A DNA stretch of 64,000 nucleotides, taken from contig CAXXKC010000003.1 in the NCBI GenBank assembly GCA_963674835.2, positions 3,100,001-3,164,000 of the forward strand, read 5' to 3'. Of the stretch, positions 27,160 to 35,524 are shown one piece after another. Origin of the DNA: G963674835 sp963674835. Lineage in GTDB: Bacteria > Planctomycetota > Planctomycetia > Pirellulales > Thermoguttaceae. The position numbers and the translations under genes are program-made. The notes under the pieces were generated by a model that had not been told where the DNA came from, did not search any database, and saw nothing but the letters and a program-made list of their open reading frames with translations. The stretch's first letter is position 1, and each line of letters opens with the position of its first letter.

Positions 27160-28458
27160 ATGCGCTCAGGCGTCTATAAGTGGCTGGTCGTTGGCATGCT
27201 CTGGTTCATCTGCCTCTTCAACTATGCCGACCGCCAGGCAATCTTCTCCGTCTTCACGCTCCTCAAAGACGAAATGCACCTGACCGATTTCCAATTGGGC
27301 ATCGTCGGTAGCGCATTCATGTGGGTATATGCCCTGGCTCTACCCCTGGCCGGCATCGTCGGCGACCGAGTCAGCCGCAAGACGCTCATCCTCGGAGGCA
27401 TGCTCTTCTGGTCCCTCGTAACCATCGCCACCGCCCTATCCACCGACTATTGGCACCTCGTCCTCTTCCGCTCCCTCGAAGGACTCGGCGAGGCCTTCTA
27501 CTTCCCGGCGTCCATGTCGCTTATCAGCGATTACCACGGCCGCGACACGCGCTCCCGCGCCATGTCCATCCATCAGTCCAGCGTCTACGCCGGAACTGTC
27601 CTCGGTGGAACCGCCGCCGGCTACTTCGGCCAATACTACGGCTGGCGGTCCGGCTTCTACATCTTCGGAACCCTCGGAATCATCCTCGCCTGCTTCCTGG
27701 TGTTCACACTCAAGGAACCCCGTCGCGGCCAAGCCGAAGACCCTGCCGAGGAACCCCTCGGCCACGGCAGTATCCGGCTCGGCCAGGCGGGAATCGGTAC
27801 CGAAATCCTCGACATCTTCCGCACACGCATGGTCCTCGTGCTCATGGCCGTCTTCATCGGCGCCAACTTCGTCGCCATGGTCTTCCTGACCTGGATGCCC
27901 TCCTACCTCAACCGCCAGTTCAACATGAGCCTCACCGCCTCCGGCCTCAATGCTACCCTCTGGCTCCAGGTCGCCTCCGTGCTCGGTGTCCTCAGCGGCG
28001 GTGTCCTCGCCGACCGTCTCGTCCGCCGCTATCCCGGCGGACGCATGATGACCCAGGCCATCGGCCTCTTCCTCGGCGTCCCCTTCCTTTTCCTCACCGG
28101 CTGGACGCTCTCTGCACTCGTCCTCGTGGTCGCCCTGCTCGGCTTCGGATACTTCAAAGGCCTCTACGACGCCAACATCTGGGCCTCGCTCTACGACGTC
28201 GTCAAACCCGAACGCCGCGCCACCGCCCTCGGCTTCATGAACTCCCTCGGCTGGTTCGGCGGAGCCATGGGCCCCATCGCTATCGGCTGGATCTCGTCGA
28301 GCATGGGCTCACCCACCAAAGGCCTCAGCGTCAGCCTCAGCGCCACCTCAGCCATCTACTTCTTCGTCGGCGCCTTCCTGGTCTGGGGTATCTGGAAGTA
28401 CATGCGCAATCCCTCCGCGCATACCCCGATCCCGGTAATCGCTCCGATCGAGAAATAG
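27160..28458 (+). CDS. Major facilitator superfamily transporter
   Basis: This 432-residue inner-membrane transporter has about twelve hydrophobic helices. The start MRSGVYKWLVVGMLW follows ACGGAG with good spacing. The ORF runs farther 5' but loses membrane character there. MFS motif A is seen as AGIVGDRVSRKTLILGG between helices 2 and 3, and NYADRQAIFSVF in helix 1 resembles the anion:cation symporter/hexuronate transporter group. A central hydrophilic loop contains EPRRGQAEDPAEEPLG. Carried solute is unknown. Sugar acid import would suit the neighbouring Tat oxidoreductase and isomerase. The TAG stop is formed by the first bases of repeat element copy C. Confidence 0.87.
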   Translation: MRSGVYKWLVVGMLWFICLFNYADRQAIFSVFTLLKDEMHLTDFQLGIVGSAFMWVYALALPLAGIVGDRVSRKTLILGGMLFWSLVTIATALSTDYWHLVLFRSLEGLGEAFYFPASMSLISDYHGRDTRSRAMSIHQSSVYAGTVLGGTAAGYFGQYYGWRSGFYIFGTLGIILACFLVFTLKEPRRGQAEDPAEEPLGHGSIRLGQAGIGTEILDIFRTRMVLVLMAVFIGANFVAMVFLTWMPSYLNRQFNMSLTASGLNATLWLQVASVLGVLSGGVLADRLVRRYPGGRMMTQAIGLFLGVPFLFLTGWTLSALVLVVALLGFGYFKGLYDANIWASLYDVVKPERRATALGFMNSLGWFGGAMGPIAIGWISSSMGSPTKGLSVSLSATSAIYFFVGAFLVWGIWKYMRNPSAHTPIPVIAPIEK

Positions 28459-28548
28459 AACACTTTCGGCGTACGTGTAGCGTGTGTTTCACTTTCGAAA
28501 CCGCAGAAACACGCCGCCACGTACGCTACAGTCAAGTGCGTGTCGCAC
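28458..28548. repeat. Dispersed hairpin element, copy C
   Basis: This near-full copy is flanked by TA (28456-28457 and 28549-28550). The left TA plus the first G of the element form the TAG stop of the MFS gene, and the right end is 7 bases from the stop of the convergent oxidoreductase gene. The arms GTAGCGTG and ACGCTAC and the core GAAACCGCAGAAACACGCCG match copies A, B and D. Its place between two converging genes would suit a bidirectional terminator. Confidence 0.8.
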
Positions 28549-28555
28549 TAGGCGA

Positions 28556-29932
28556 TCAGGCTCCCAGCGGAAAACCCTTGCGACGCGCCCGTGACACAAA
28601 GCCGGCCGCCTCCTTGTCGTCCACGAATTCTTCCTTCTGCGGATCCCACTTCACCTCGCGGCCGAGCATCAGGCTGATGTTGCACAAATGGCACGAAGTC
28701 ATCGTGCGAACGTGCGAATCCACGTCGGAAACCGGCTGGCTCCGGTCCTCGATGCACTCGAAGAAGTTCGCCATGTGGTTCCCCGGCTTCTTCCCCTTGT
28801 ACAGCTTGACGATCCGCTCCTCCAGATCCTTCTTGTCCGCCTCGGTCAGCTCGTCGACCGGCTTCCCCTCCAGCTTGCCGCGGTTCACGAAGATCCGTCC
28901 CTTCTCGCCTTCGAAGAGAATACCGTTGCCGAACTCGATGCCGTCCTTCTCGCGCTTGTAGTTGTCGTTCACGCTCATCAAAGCGCCGTTGGGGAACGTC
29001 AGATCGATGTTGAATGTCACCGCCGTGTTGTACCCGTCGGGAAGATTCGTGTGCCCGTTCAGGAACGGCAGCCAGTCGAAGCCCGCTGGCACGACCGTGC
29101 CAAACTTCCCCTTCCCGTTCACTTTCACCGGACCGCTGCGGTCGAATCCCAGCGCCCACTGCGCGATGTCGATATGATGGGCACCCCAGTCCGTCATCTT
29201 GCCCCCCGAATACTCGAACCACCAGCGGAACATCCGGCGCCGCTGCTCCGAATATCCCTTCTTCGGAGCCGGACCCAGCCACATATCCCAATCCAGCCCT
29301 TCAGGCACGGGGGTCGTCGCGAACGGCCCATCGCCCGGTGCGCCGCCGATCGCCACGTACGCATTCACGTTCTTGCCCAGCCGCCCGCTCTGCACAATCG
29401 CAATCGCCTTGAGGAACCGTGAGTCGTTCTCGCTGCGCTGCTGCGTCCCCACCTGGAACACCTGCCCCGTCTCCTTGACAACCTTGCGAATCTTGAATCC
29501 CTCTTCCAGCGTCAGCGTCAGAGGCTTCTCACAGTACACGTCGGCCCCTGCATGCAGCGCAGCAATGGCGATCGCTACGTGCCAATGGTCCGGCGTCCCG
29601 ATTGTGACCACGTCCGGCTTGATCTCGTCGAACATCTTGCGGTAGTCCCCGTACATCTTCAGACTACCGCCAAAACTCTTGTTGAACTCTTCGTTGTGCA
29701 CCTGGTCCACGTCGCACACCGCGATCATCTTGCCGAACTTCGCCGCTCGCCGGGCAACGCCCCCCCCCTGGCTGTAACGCCCGTGACTTCCGCCGACGCC
29801 GATCGCCGCGATCGTAGGCTTACTGTTGGCGTCTTTGCCAAAGACCGACCGCTCGGTCCGGACAAACGGCATCGAGATCATCACGCCGGCCGCCGCCGAG
29901 CGCCCAAGGAATTCGCGTCGCGTCGTCTTCAT
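28556..29932 (-). CDS. Tat-exported Gfo/Idh/MocA family oxidoreductase
   Basis: This 458-residue exported oxidoreductase begins at MKTTRREFLGRS, giving a Tat motif within the first ten residues. GGGAGGAG precedes the ATG at good distance. Motifs: IGVGGSHGRY (nucleotide loop, altered from GxGxxG), TPDHWHVAIAIAALHAGADV, CEKPLTLTLEEG, and TDWGAHHIDIAQWALG. The order and phrases are close to the copy at 5080 (both share QVGTQQRS/LVGTQQRS and WWYEYSGGK/WWFEYSGGK), so the two are near paralogues. It is convergent to the MFS transporter and upstream of the Tat isomerase gene in the opposite order, so a catabolic cluster is plausible. Substrate unknown. Confidence 0.9.
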   Translation of the reverse strand: MKTTRREFLGRSAAAGVMISMPFVRTERSVFGKDANSKPTIAAIGVGGSHGRYSQGGGVARRAAKFGKMIAVCDVDQVHNEEFNKSFGGSLKMYGDYRKMFDEIKPDVVTIGTPDHWHVAIAIAALHAGADVYCEKPLTLTLEEGFKIRKVVKETGQVFQVGTQQRSENDSRFLKAIAIVQSGRLGKNVNAYVAIGGAPGDGPFATTPVPEGLDWDMWLGPAPKKGYSEQRRRMFRWWFEYSGGKMTDWGAHHIDIAQWALGFDRSGPVKVNGKGKFGTVVPAGFDWLPFLNGHTNLPDGYNTAVTFNIDLTFPNGALMSVNDNYKREKDGIEFGNGILFEGEKGRIFVNRGKLEGKPVDELTEADKKDLEERIVKLYKGKKPGNHMANFFECIEDRSQPVSDVDSHVRTMTSCHLCNISLMLGREVKWDPQKEEFVDDKEAAGFVSRARRKGFPLGA

Positions 29933-30255
29933 CAGGAATCTCCTCCCACGATGTGCTGATCGATGAAACTACCTCGTTCACGCAAGACAACCACTGCCGC
30001 GTCCGGCAAACCACTGCCGCCAGCCCTCTTGCCTTCCGTAACCCCCAACCCACACCTTGGTTCATTATGTCCCTGCAAAACCGCCAAATCAACTCGCCCG
30101 AAACCCACCTCCCCTCGCCCGCCATGTAGCACAGCCGCCCCCGGCTGTGCCCCAAAAGGGAACTCAACCCATCTCCCCTCGCCCGCTTGCGAGAGAGGGG
30201 CCTCACGGTGAGGGCACGTAGCCACCTGTCGATTCACTCCCATCCCCACCACCTC
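29933..30255. other. Intergenic region with two repeat motifs
   Basis: This 323-base gap contains the second copy of the 29-base hairpin unit (30123-30151). It also has the phrase CTCCCCTCGCCCGCTTGCG at 30173-30191, which recurs at 39340-39357. The related CCTCCCCTCGCCCGC precedes the hairpin at 30108-30122. The 30173 copy continues into GAGAGAGGGGCCTCACGGTGAGGGC, in which GGGG/CCCC segments can pair. No gene is visible. Confidence 0.65.
30123..30151. repeat. 29-base hairpin repeat, copy 2
   Basis: It is identical over 29 bases to 4736-4764: GCACAGCCG (30129-30137) and CGGCTGTGC (30142-30150) around CCCC. The flanks differ between the two copies, so the unit itself appears to be what is repeated. 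Confidence 0.85.
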
Positions 30256-31230
30256 TCAAACACACGACTTCAAATACGCGATCTCCTTCGTCAAGACCGC
30301 CTCGCACTGCGGCCCCGTCAACTTCCCCAGCGATTCATTCTCGATGCACAGGTCGTTGCGGTACCCCGCGTCGCGCAGAATCTTCACCACGCGGTGGAAA
30401 TCGATGTCGCCCTCATAAACCGGACAAGCGTACTCCCCGTATTTCCAACCCATAGGTCGCTGCACGTCACGCCGATCGGCCGGATACTTGATGTTCTTGC
30501 AATGCGTGTGACGTACCCGCGGCGCAAACTTCGCATACAGCTCGTACAGCTTCGCCAGCGGATGGCCGAACCAATAGAAGTTCGCCGTGTCCAGCGTCAA
30601 ACCGAGACGATCGCACCTCACGCCCGCAAACATCGCGTCCAGGAACTCTGGATCGTTGGTGATCCTCCCGTGGTTCTCCACGCCGAACGTCATCCCGGTC
30701 GATTCGCTGCCCGACATGACCTTCTTCAACGTCTCCACCGAGGACTGAAGGAAGTTCGACGAGTCGCTCTTGTGCGGCGCCACGTCGATGCGGACCACCG
30801 GCACACCGAGCGCCTGGGCCGCCTGGGCCGTCTTGATCGCCCACTCGATCTCCGGCTCTGGTTCCACGTCGAACCGGTTATGCATCAGAATTGCGCTGAT
30901 CCGGCAACCCGCGGCCTGCAAATCGCTCTTCAGCGTCGCCACGTCCTCCGGAGTCGCCGCTGAGTACTTGCGCGATGGATGCACCAGCAGCGGAAACGAC
31001 ATATCCCGCTCGATCGTCGCCTCGATGCCCTGCGCACCGATCGCCTTCAATGCCGCCCAGCAGTCCGGTTGCTTCGCGTGTCGCAACGTGGCACTGCCAC
31101 AGGCCAGGGTCAGCGAATCGCTCTGCTCGGCGGCAAACGCCCCACGGTCCAACAGCGTTGCGGTCGCCGCTCCGGCCAACACGCAGCCTGTTCGCTGCAA
31201 AAAGTCGCGACGCGTCAGCGAAGACGTCAT
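30256..31230 (-). CDS. Tat-exported sugar phosphate isomerase/epimerase-like protein
   Basis: This 324-residue xylose-isomerase-like TIM barrel (AP endonuclease 2 superfamily) carries a Tat signal, MTSSLTRRDFLQRTG, with cleavage near GAFAAEQ. AGGAG is 9 bases before the ATG at 31230. The longer ORF upstream lacks one. Metal-site segments: FGVENHGRI (Glu and His), LGLTLDTANFYWFGH (Asp), VRHTHCKNIKY (His) and CIENESLG (Glu). An exported isomerase is expected to work on free sugars rather than sugar phosphates. It is a typical partner of the exported Gfo/Idh/MocA enzymes. Confidence 0.88.
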   Translation of the reverse strand: MTSSLTRRDFLQRTGCVLAGAATATLLDRGAFAAEQSDSLTLACGSATLRHAKQPDCWAALKAIGAQGIEATIERDMSFPLLVHPSRKYSAATPEDVATLKSDLQAAGCRISAILMHNRFDVEPEPEIEWAIKTAQAAQALGVPVVRIDVAPHKSDSSNFLQSSVETLKKVMSGSESTGMTFGVENHGRITNDPEFLDAMFAGVRCDRLGLTLDTANFYWFGHPLAKLYELYAKFAPRVRHTHCKNIKYPADRRDVQRPMGWKYGEYACPVYEGDIDFHRVVKILRDAGYRNDLCIENESLGKLTGPQCEAVLTKEIAYLKSCV

Positions 31231-31580
31231 GCGGGATACTCCTGTGGTTCGACGCGAAATCGGTCCGAAAGACCCGATTCCTAGGCAGGCCAACCTTGAT
31301 TGCCGCAGACGTCTCGTCACCCGATTCAATCGCACGGCACACAGCCCGTGCTCTGCGTTCCACGAACGCCCCGCTCGCGGGCGCGTGACCGAAACCATCT
31401 TGCGGCAACCCGGCAACTGGGAAGCCTACATTAGTTGGCGGCCCCACCCCTGTCAAACAACCGCGCGTGATGCCGCCTCGCCGGGTCTCGCCCCAAAGAA
31501 GCGAACCGGCACGACAGACGGACCACCCTACTGGCCAACATGCGCCGTCCAAATGCCGGCATCCACCCGACGCGCGTCCC
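31231..31580. other. Intergenic region, no feature seen
   Basis: These 350 bases lie between two minus-strand genes and upstream of the isomerase start. Apart from that gene's ribosome-binding site I see no repeat, strong hairpin or believable ORF. Confidence 0.5.
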
Positions 31581-32165
31581 CTAGCGAGAAACCGACGGCG
31601 GTGGGGGCGGTGGATGGAACCGGCGCGGACGCGGAGCCTCTGTGCCGGCCTTCGCCCCGTTTCCTTCCCCCGCTTCGCCTCTCCGTCGAGTGATCAAGGC
31701 ATCCAACGAGAACCACCCTGCCCCGACGATCAACAGGAATAGCGACGCCAGAAGCATCGCAAAGTCGACCCGCGATTCGTGCGCCACCACCCAGAACCCG
31801 TGCGGACCCTCCGGCCGAAGATGGGTCGCCGACACGCGGAACATCCAATAGCTCTGCCCCAACAGAATCGGAATCTTCGTCGACGCGACGGCAACCAACA
31901 TGTTGATCATCATCGGAATCGCCGCCAGCCTGGTCAGCAATCCCAACAGAATCAACGCCCCGCAAACGATCTCAAACACCCCGACCATCGTCGCCATGGT
32001 GCCCGGGTTGGGAATCCCGATCCTCGTGAAGCGGCCCACGCCGAGCAGCTCTGGAAACAGAAACTTCTGGACCCCCTCCGACACAAAAACCGCCCCCACA
32101 ATCAAACGAATCAGCAGCACCGAACCGGGGGCCTTCGTCCCAACAAATCTCCGAACCAGCGCCAT
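31581..32165 (-). CDS. DoxX family membrane protein
   Basis: This 194-residue inner-membrane protein has four hydrophobic helices. The DoxX signature is in the N-terminal half: LLIRLIVGAVFVSEGVQKFLFP, then GTMATMVGVFEIVCGALILLGLLTRLAAIPMM. The tail is Pro-rich and basic (RRFHPPPPPPS) and probably cytoplasmic. The start is supported by AGGAG at suitable distance. Family roles include links to quinone/thiosulfate chemistry and oxidative stress, but no partner is present here. It is more than 100 bases from either neighbour. Confidence 0.87.
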   Translation of the reverse strand: MALVRRFVGTKAPGSVLLIRLIVGAVFVSEGVQKFLFPELLGVGRFTRIGIPNPGTMATMVGVFEIVCGALILLGLLTRLAAIPMMINMLVAVASTKIPILLGQSYWMFRVSATHLRPEGPHGFWVVAHESRVDFAMLLASLFLLIVGAGWFSLDALITRRRGEAGEGNGAKAGTEAPRPRRFHPPPPPPSVSR

Positions 32166-32270
32166 GGCGAGTTCTCCTGTCTGTCGTAGCCGGACAATTG
32201 ATTCTACCAGAGTCCATACGATATCCTAGACGGTTGTATGCCTCTCCACCCGTGAACCACTACCTCCACC

Positions 32271-33071
32271 GTGGAACGCATCCATTCTGTCCACGACCCT
32301 CGCGTCGCCAGCTACCGCAACATGAAGGAGCGGACAGCTCGGGGGGAGAACGTCTTCGTCACCGAAGGCCTCTTGCTCACCGAACGGCTGCTCCATAGCC
32401 GCTTTCCTACCGAATCCGTCCTGGTCAGCGAACGCCTCGCCTGGCAGGTCCAGCCCCTTGTCCCGGCTGGCGTCCCCATGTATGTCGCCCCCGAGTATCT
32501 CATCCACGAGCTGGTCGGCTTCGACTTCCATCGCGGCGTGCTGGCCGCCGGCTCCCGAGGAACTCCCCTCACGCTCGACAAATTGCTTCACCCCGCCCAC
32601 ACCCTGCCCCAGTTCGGCCTCATCGTCTGTCCCCACGTCACCCAGGCAGAAAACCTCGGCCTTGTCTTCCGCACGGCCGCCGCCTTCGGCATCGATGGCC
32701 TGCTCCTCGGCCAACAATGCGCAGATCCGTTCTCCCGACGTTGCTTGCGGCTCTCGATGGGGGGCGTCTTGCGCGTCCCCTTCGCAAGAACCGGTGACCT
32801 GCTCGGCGACCTCAATCGACTCAAACAGTCCTGGGCATTCGACCGGGTGGCCACCGTCCTCGATCCCACCACTCAACCTCTGGCCGCGGCCACTTGGAAC
32901 CCGCGCACGGCCTTGTTGATCGGCAACGAATTCGAGGGGCTCTCACAGCAATGGCTGGCCGCCTGCGACCGCCGCCTCACCATACCCATGCAACCCGGAA
33001 CCGACTCGCTGAATCTTGGCGTCGCAGCCGGTATCTTCGTGTACGAGTGGAAGAAGAACTCTCCCCGCTGA
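32271..33071 (+). CDS. SpoU/TrmH family RNA 2'-O-methyltransferase
   Basis: This 266-residue SPOUT methyltransferase uses S-adenosylmethionine to methylate a ribose 2'-OH in rRNA or tRNA. An N-terminal substrate-binding domain (MKERTARGENVFVTEGLLL) leads to the knotted catalytic domain: motif 1 as AENLGLVFRTAAAFG with the conserved Asn and Arg, motif 2 as TALLIGNEFEGLS, and motif 3 as DSLNLGVAAGIFVYEW. The start is GTG at 32271 with only a weak ribosome site. An ATG at 32322 would remove 17 residues that look genuine (IHSVHDPRVASYRN). The specific RNA target cannot be told from sequence. Confidence 0.88.
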   Translation: MERIHSVHDPRVASYRNMKERTARGENVFVTEGLLLTERLLHSRFPTESVLVSERLAWQVQPLVPAGVPMYVAPEYLIHELVGFDFHRGVLAAGSRGTPLTLDKLLHPAHTLPQFGLIVCPHVTQAENLGLVFRTAAAFGIDGLLLGQQCADPFSRRCLRLSMGGVLRVPFARTGDLLGDLNRLKQSWAFDRVATVLDPTTQPLAAATWNPRTALLIGNEFEGLSQQWLAACDRRLTIPMQPGTDSLNLGVAAGIFVYEWKKNSPR

Positions 33072-33105
33072 CGCGCACCCGCAATGCACTCGCTCGCGCC
33101 ATCGC

Positions 33106-33345
33106 TCACACGTACTTCTTCTCCTTGTATTCCTCCGGTTTGGCCCGCTCGCGACGCCGGCTCGGGTTGCAGGCAACCGCCAAACCCAAACCAATCGACA
33201 CGACCACGATGAAATAGGGCAAAACCCACGAACCGGCGTCGCTCGAACCGCCTCCCGCGGCCCACGCCGTGTCCGACGCCGCCAGCCACGTCCCCAGGCT
33301 ACATCCCAACACCGACAGTCTGCGCACGACGTTCCTCAATTGCAT
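33106..33345 (-). CDS. Small secreted single-helix membrane protein
   Basis: This is a 79-residue protein with a signal-like N-terminus (VVRRLSVLGCSLGTWLAASDTAWAAG), a Gly/Ser spacer, one membrane helix (WVLPYFIVVVSIGLGLAVAC) and a basic, charged tail (RRRERAKPEEYKEKKYV). Such short proteins occur in planctomycete genomes without known role. The amino acid composition and the ordered signal/helix/tail layout argue that it is real. It is convergent with the RNA methyltransferase gene. Confidence 0.7.
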   Translation of the reverse strand: MQLRNVVRRLSVLGCSLGTWLAASDTAWAAGGGSSDAGSWVLPYFIVVVSIGLGLAVACNPSRRRERAKPEEYKEKKYV

Positions 33346-33905
33346 CGCGATCTACTCTCGTTTGAGCCGGCCCCACCGGCACGCCGCCACGAACGCCACA
33401 GTTAAGTGCGACTCGCACTGAAACACATCCTCATTGTAGACAGGTACACGCATGTCTGAAAAGGATTCATCCCGCGCAGTCCAAAACGCGATCTGCTTCG
33501 CCCCCCTTCAGCGACCACGCCGGCATCGCTTCCAGTCGGTCGCCTTCCCCGACAATGCCCCCTCGACCTCCCGCTCACCCCGTACTCCATCAGGCCGATC
33601 ATCGTACCCCTAGAAGCTACTATTTGCCCACGTCCTCCACGCTCGAACTCTGCCGTTCCGGCAAGCTTTGCTCAACCGGCAGCACAAACCACCACGCTTC
33701 TTGGCCCTTTTGACAGTCCCACCCCGCTCGTACTGCGCCCCACTGCCTGGAATTGACAAGTCCGTTGCGGTATGCTCATGACTGCCGGAGCCGGGAATCG
33801 AGAGCCTGAGAGAAGACAGAGTGTGCATGCGTGCCTCTGGCACTTTTCGCACAACCTGCCATAATGCCGCAAGTGGCGAAGCTATCTGGTTCGAGGAGCA
33901 ACCAA
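33346..33905. other. Long intergenic region with half element
   Basis: This 560-base gap holds the half copy of the dispersed element (33379-33418) and the ribosome site GAGGAG (33893-33898) of the STAS gene. Short ORFs on the minus strand (33402-33602, 33610-33852) are Arg/Ser-rich with no family features or ribosome sites, and I do not call them. The upstream promoter of the STAS-ATPase operon must lie here. Confidence 0.55.
33379..33418. repeat. Dispersed hairpin element, right-half copy E
   Basis: Only the right half is present: CACGCCGCCACGAACG, then CACAGTTAAGTGCGACTCGCAC, close to copies A and D. The left arm and central core are missing, so the hairpin cannot form. The right TA has become TG. 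It marks a decayed or truncated insertion. Confidence 0.75.
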
Positions 33906-34262
33906 ATGGACCTCGACGTTGTATCCGATGACGGTGATCTCGTACGACTCCAAATGAAGGGCCGGATCGTCCAGGATGTCATGGCGCGACAGGCGGAACC
34001 CATCGGCGAGCTGCTGGGCCCCGATGGCTACCGCCGCAAGGCGCTGTTGAGCCTGTCGAAGACCGACTTCATCGGCTCCAGTGGCCTGAGTTGGCTACTG
34101 GTAGCCCACAAGCGATTCCGCGAAGCCGGGGGACAGCTCGTCCTCCACTCCATCCCGGTTATGGTCCGCGATGTCCTTAAAGTCATGCGCCTCGATATGG
34201 TGCTCGATGTGGCCGATAGCGAAGCCGATGCGGCTACCCTGGCCCGAGGAGGCGGAGCATGA
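33906..34262 (+). CDS. STAS domain protein (anti-sigma factor antagonist type)
   Basis: This 118-residue single STAS domain protein starts at MDLDVVSDDGD with GAGGAG 7 bases upstream. The family phosphorylation loop is ALLSLSKTDFIGSSGLSWLLVAHKRF, in which the Ser pair in IGSSGLSWL corresponds to the SpoIIAA phospho-acceptor. A long alpha2-beta4 region follows (GQLVLHSIPVMVRDVLKVMRLD). It could act as an antagonist in a partner-switching cascade, but no cognate anti-sigma kinase is adjacent. It is fused by a 4-base overlap to the secretion ATPase gene, suggesting regulation of that ATPase or its pilus/secretion machine. That link is inference. Confidence 0.83.
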   Translation: MDLDVVSDDGDLVRLQMKGRIVQDVMARQAEPIGELLGPDGYRRKALLSLSKTDFIGSSGLSWLLVAHKRFREAGGQLVLHSIPVMVRDVLKVMRLDMVLDVADSEADAATLARGGGA

Positions 34263-35524
34263 ACAAAGATTCCGAACCGGCCCAGGACAACGAACCGGTC
34301 CAGTTCCAACCGCTGGATCTCGAGAAGCTCGATGCGCTCCCCATCGAAGAGGCCGTCGCCGAACTGGTCCTACACGCAGTGCGCATGCCTGCCAGCGACC
34401 TCTTCATGACAACCAACCAGGATAGTGTCTCCATTTCCGTGCGGCACCTCGGAATCGTCAAACCGTTGACCTGGGTGTCCAAGGAGGATGGACGTCGCTT
34501 CATCAGCCACGTCAAAGCCATGGCCGATATGGACGTCGCCCAATTGCGGCGCCCCCTCGACGGCCGTTGGGTCTACGAACACGCTGAGGGAAGCAAGGTC
34601 GATCTCCGCGTCAACACGATCCCCACCCTCTACGGTGAGGACATGACCATCCGCCTCCTGGAACATGGAGTCGGTCGCCTCGAACTGCCAACCCTGGGCT
34701 TTCACGACAAAGACCTCCGCGACCTCATCAGCCTGCTGAACATGCCCAGCGGCCTGCTGCTGGTCACCGGCCCCACCGGCGCCGGCAAGACCACCACCCT
34801 CTATGCCAGCCTCCGCTACCTGCACGACGGCACTCGCAAGATCAACACGATCGAAGATCCCATCGAGTACGAGTTGGAGGGCGTCCGCCAGTCTCAGGTC
34901 AATCCGCGCATCGATCTCGATTTCCCCGAACTCCTACGCGCCGTTATGCGGCAGGCCCCCGACGTCATCATGGTCGGCGAAATTCGCGATACGGTCACCG
35001 CCTCGACGGCCGTCCGCGCCGCCAACAGCGGCCACCTTGTCTTGGCGACCCTCCACGCGCCCGTCGCTGCCGCCGCGGTCGACAGCATGCTCGCTTTCGG
35101 CGTCCACCCGCATTTTCTCTCCACGTCGCTGCTGGGCATTCTGACCCAACGATTGGTCCGTACCCTCTGCCCGCACTGCAAGGTCGCCTACGATATCAGC
35201 GGTGCCCCGCGAATGTTCGACGACGTCAAAAACTGGCTCGAACCCAAGCAGGGTGACTATATCTACGCCGCGCCCGGCTGCGAACGCTGCCGCCAGGAAG
35301 GCTACGTCGACCGAATCGCCGTCTACGAAGTCCTCCGAGTGACCCCCGATATCCGGCGGATGATCTTCAATCGCTGCTCGGCTCGCGAGCTCCACGCCAA
35401 GGCCGTCGAACAAGGCATGCTCGATCTGCGTCGCTCCGCCTTGCTCCAAGTGGCCGCCGGCGTCACCAGCATGGAAGAAGTGGTCCGCATGATCCCAACG
35501 GAACACTTGATGCCCGACGAGTAA
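34259..35524 (+). CDS. GspE/PilB-type secretion or pilus ATPase
   Basis: This 421-residue hexameric motor ATPase is of the type II secretion/type IV pilus family. It lacks the separate N1 domain of full-length GspE, since the N2-like region starts near residue 25 (LPIEEAVAELVLHAVRMPASDLF). Walker A is GPTGAGKTTTLYA. The Asp box is NTIEDPIEYEL. Walker B is APDVIMVGEIRDTVTA, and the His box is SGHLVLATLHA. The family zinc site is CPHC...CERC near residues 305-346. It overlaps the STAS gene upstream and the RNase HII-like gene downstream (TAATG), so the three are a single operon. No GspF or pilin gene is present beside it. Confidence 0.9.
   Translation: MNKDSEPAQDNEPVQFQPLDLEKLDALPIEEAVAELVLHAVRMPASDLFMTTNQDSVSISVRHLGIVKPLTWVSKEDGRRFISHVKAMADMDVAQLRRPLDGRWVYEHAEGSKVDLRVNTIPTLYGEDMTIRLLEHGVGRLELPTLGFHDKDLRDLISLLNMPSGLLLVTGPTGAGKTTTLYASLRYLHDGTRKINTIEDPIEYELEGVRQSQVNPRIDLDFPELLRAVMRQAPDVIMVGEIRDTVTASTAVRAANSGHLVLATLHAPVAAAAVDSMLAFGVHPHFLSTSLLGILTQRLVRTLCPHCKVAYDISGAPRMFDDVKNWLEPKQGDYIYAAPGCERCRQEGYVDRIAVYEVLRVTPDIRRMIFNRCSARELHAKAVEQGMLDLRRSALLQVAAGVTSMEEVVRMIPTEHLMPDE

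Noticed and set aside
33402..33852. Short minus-strand ORFs upstream of the STAS gene
   Set aside because: Arg/Ser-rich low-complexity translations, no ribosome sites, no recognisable domain.
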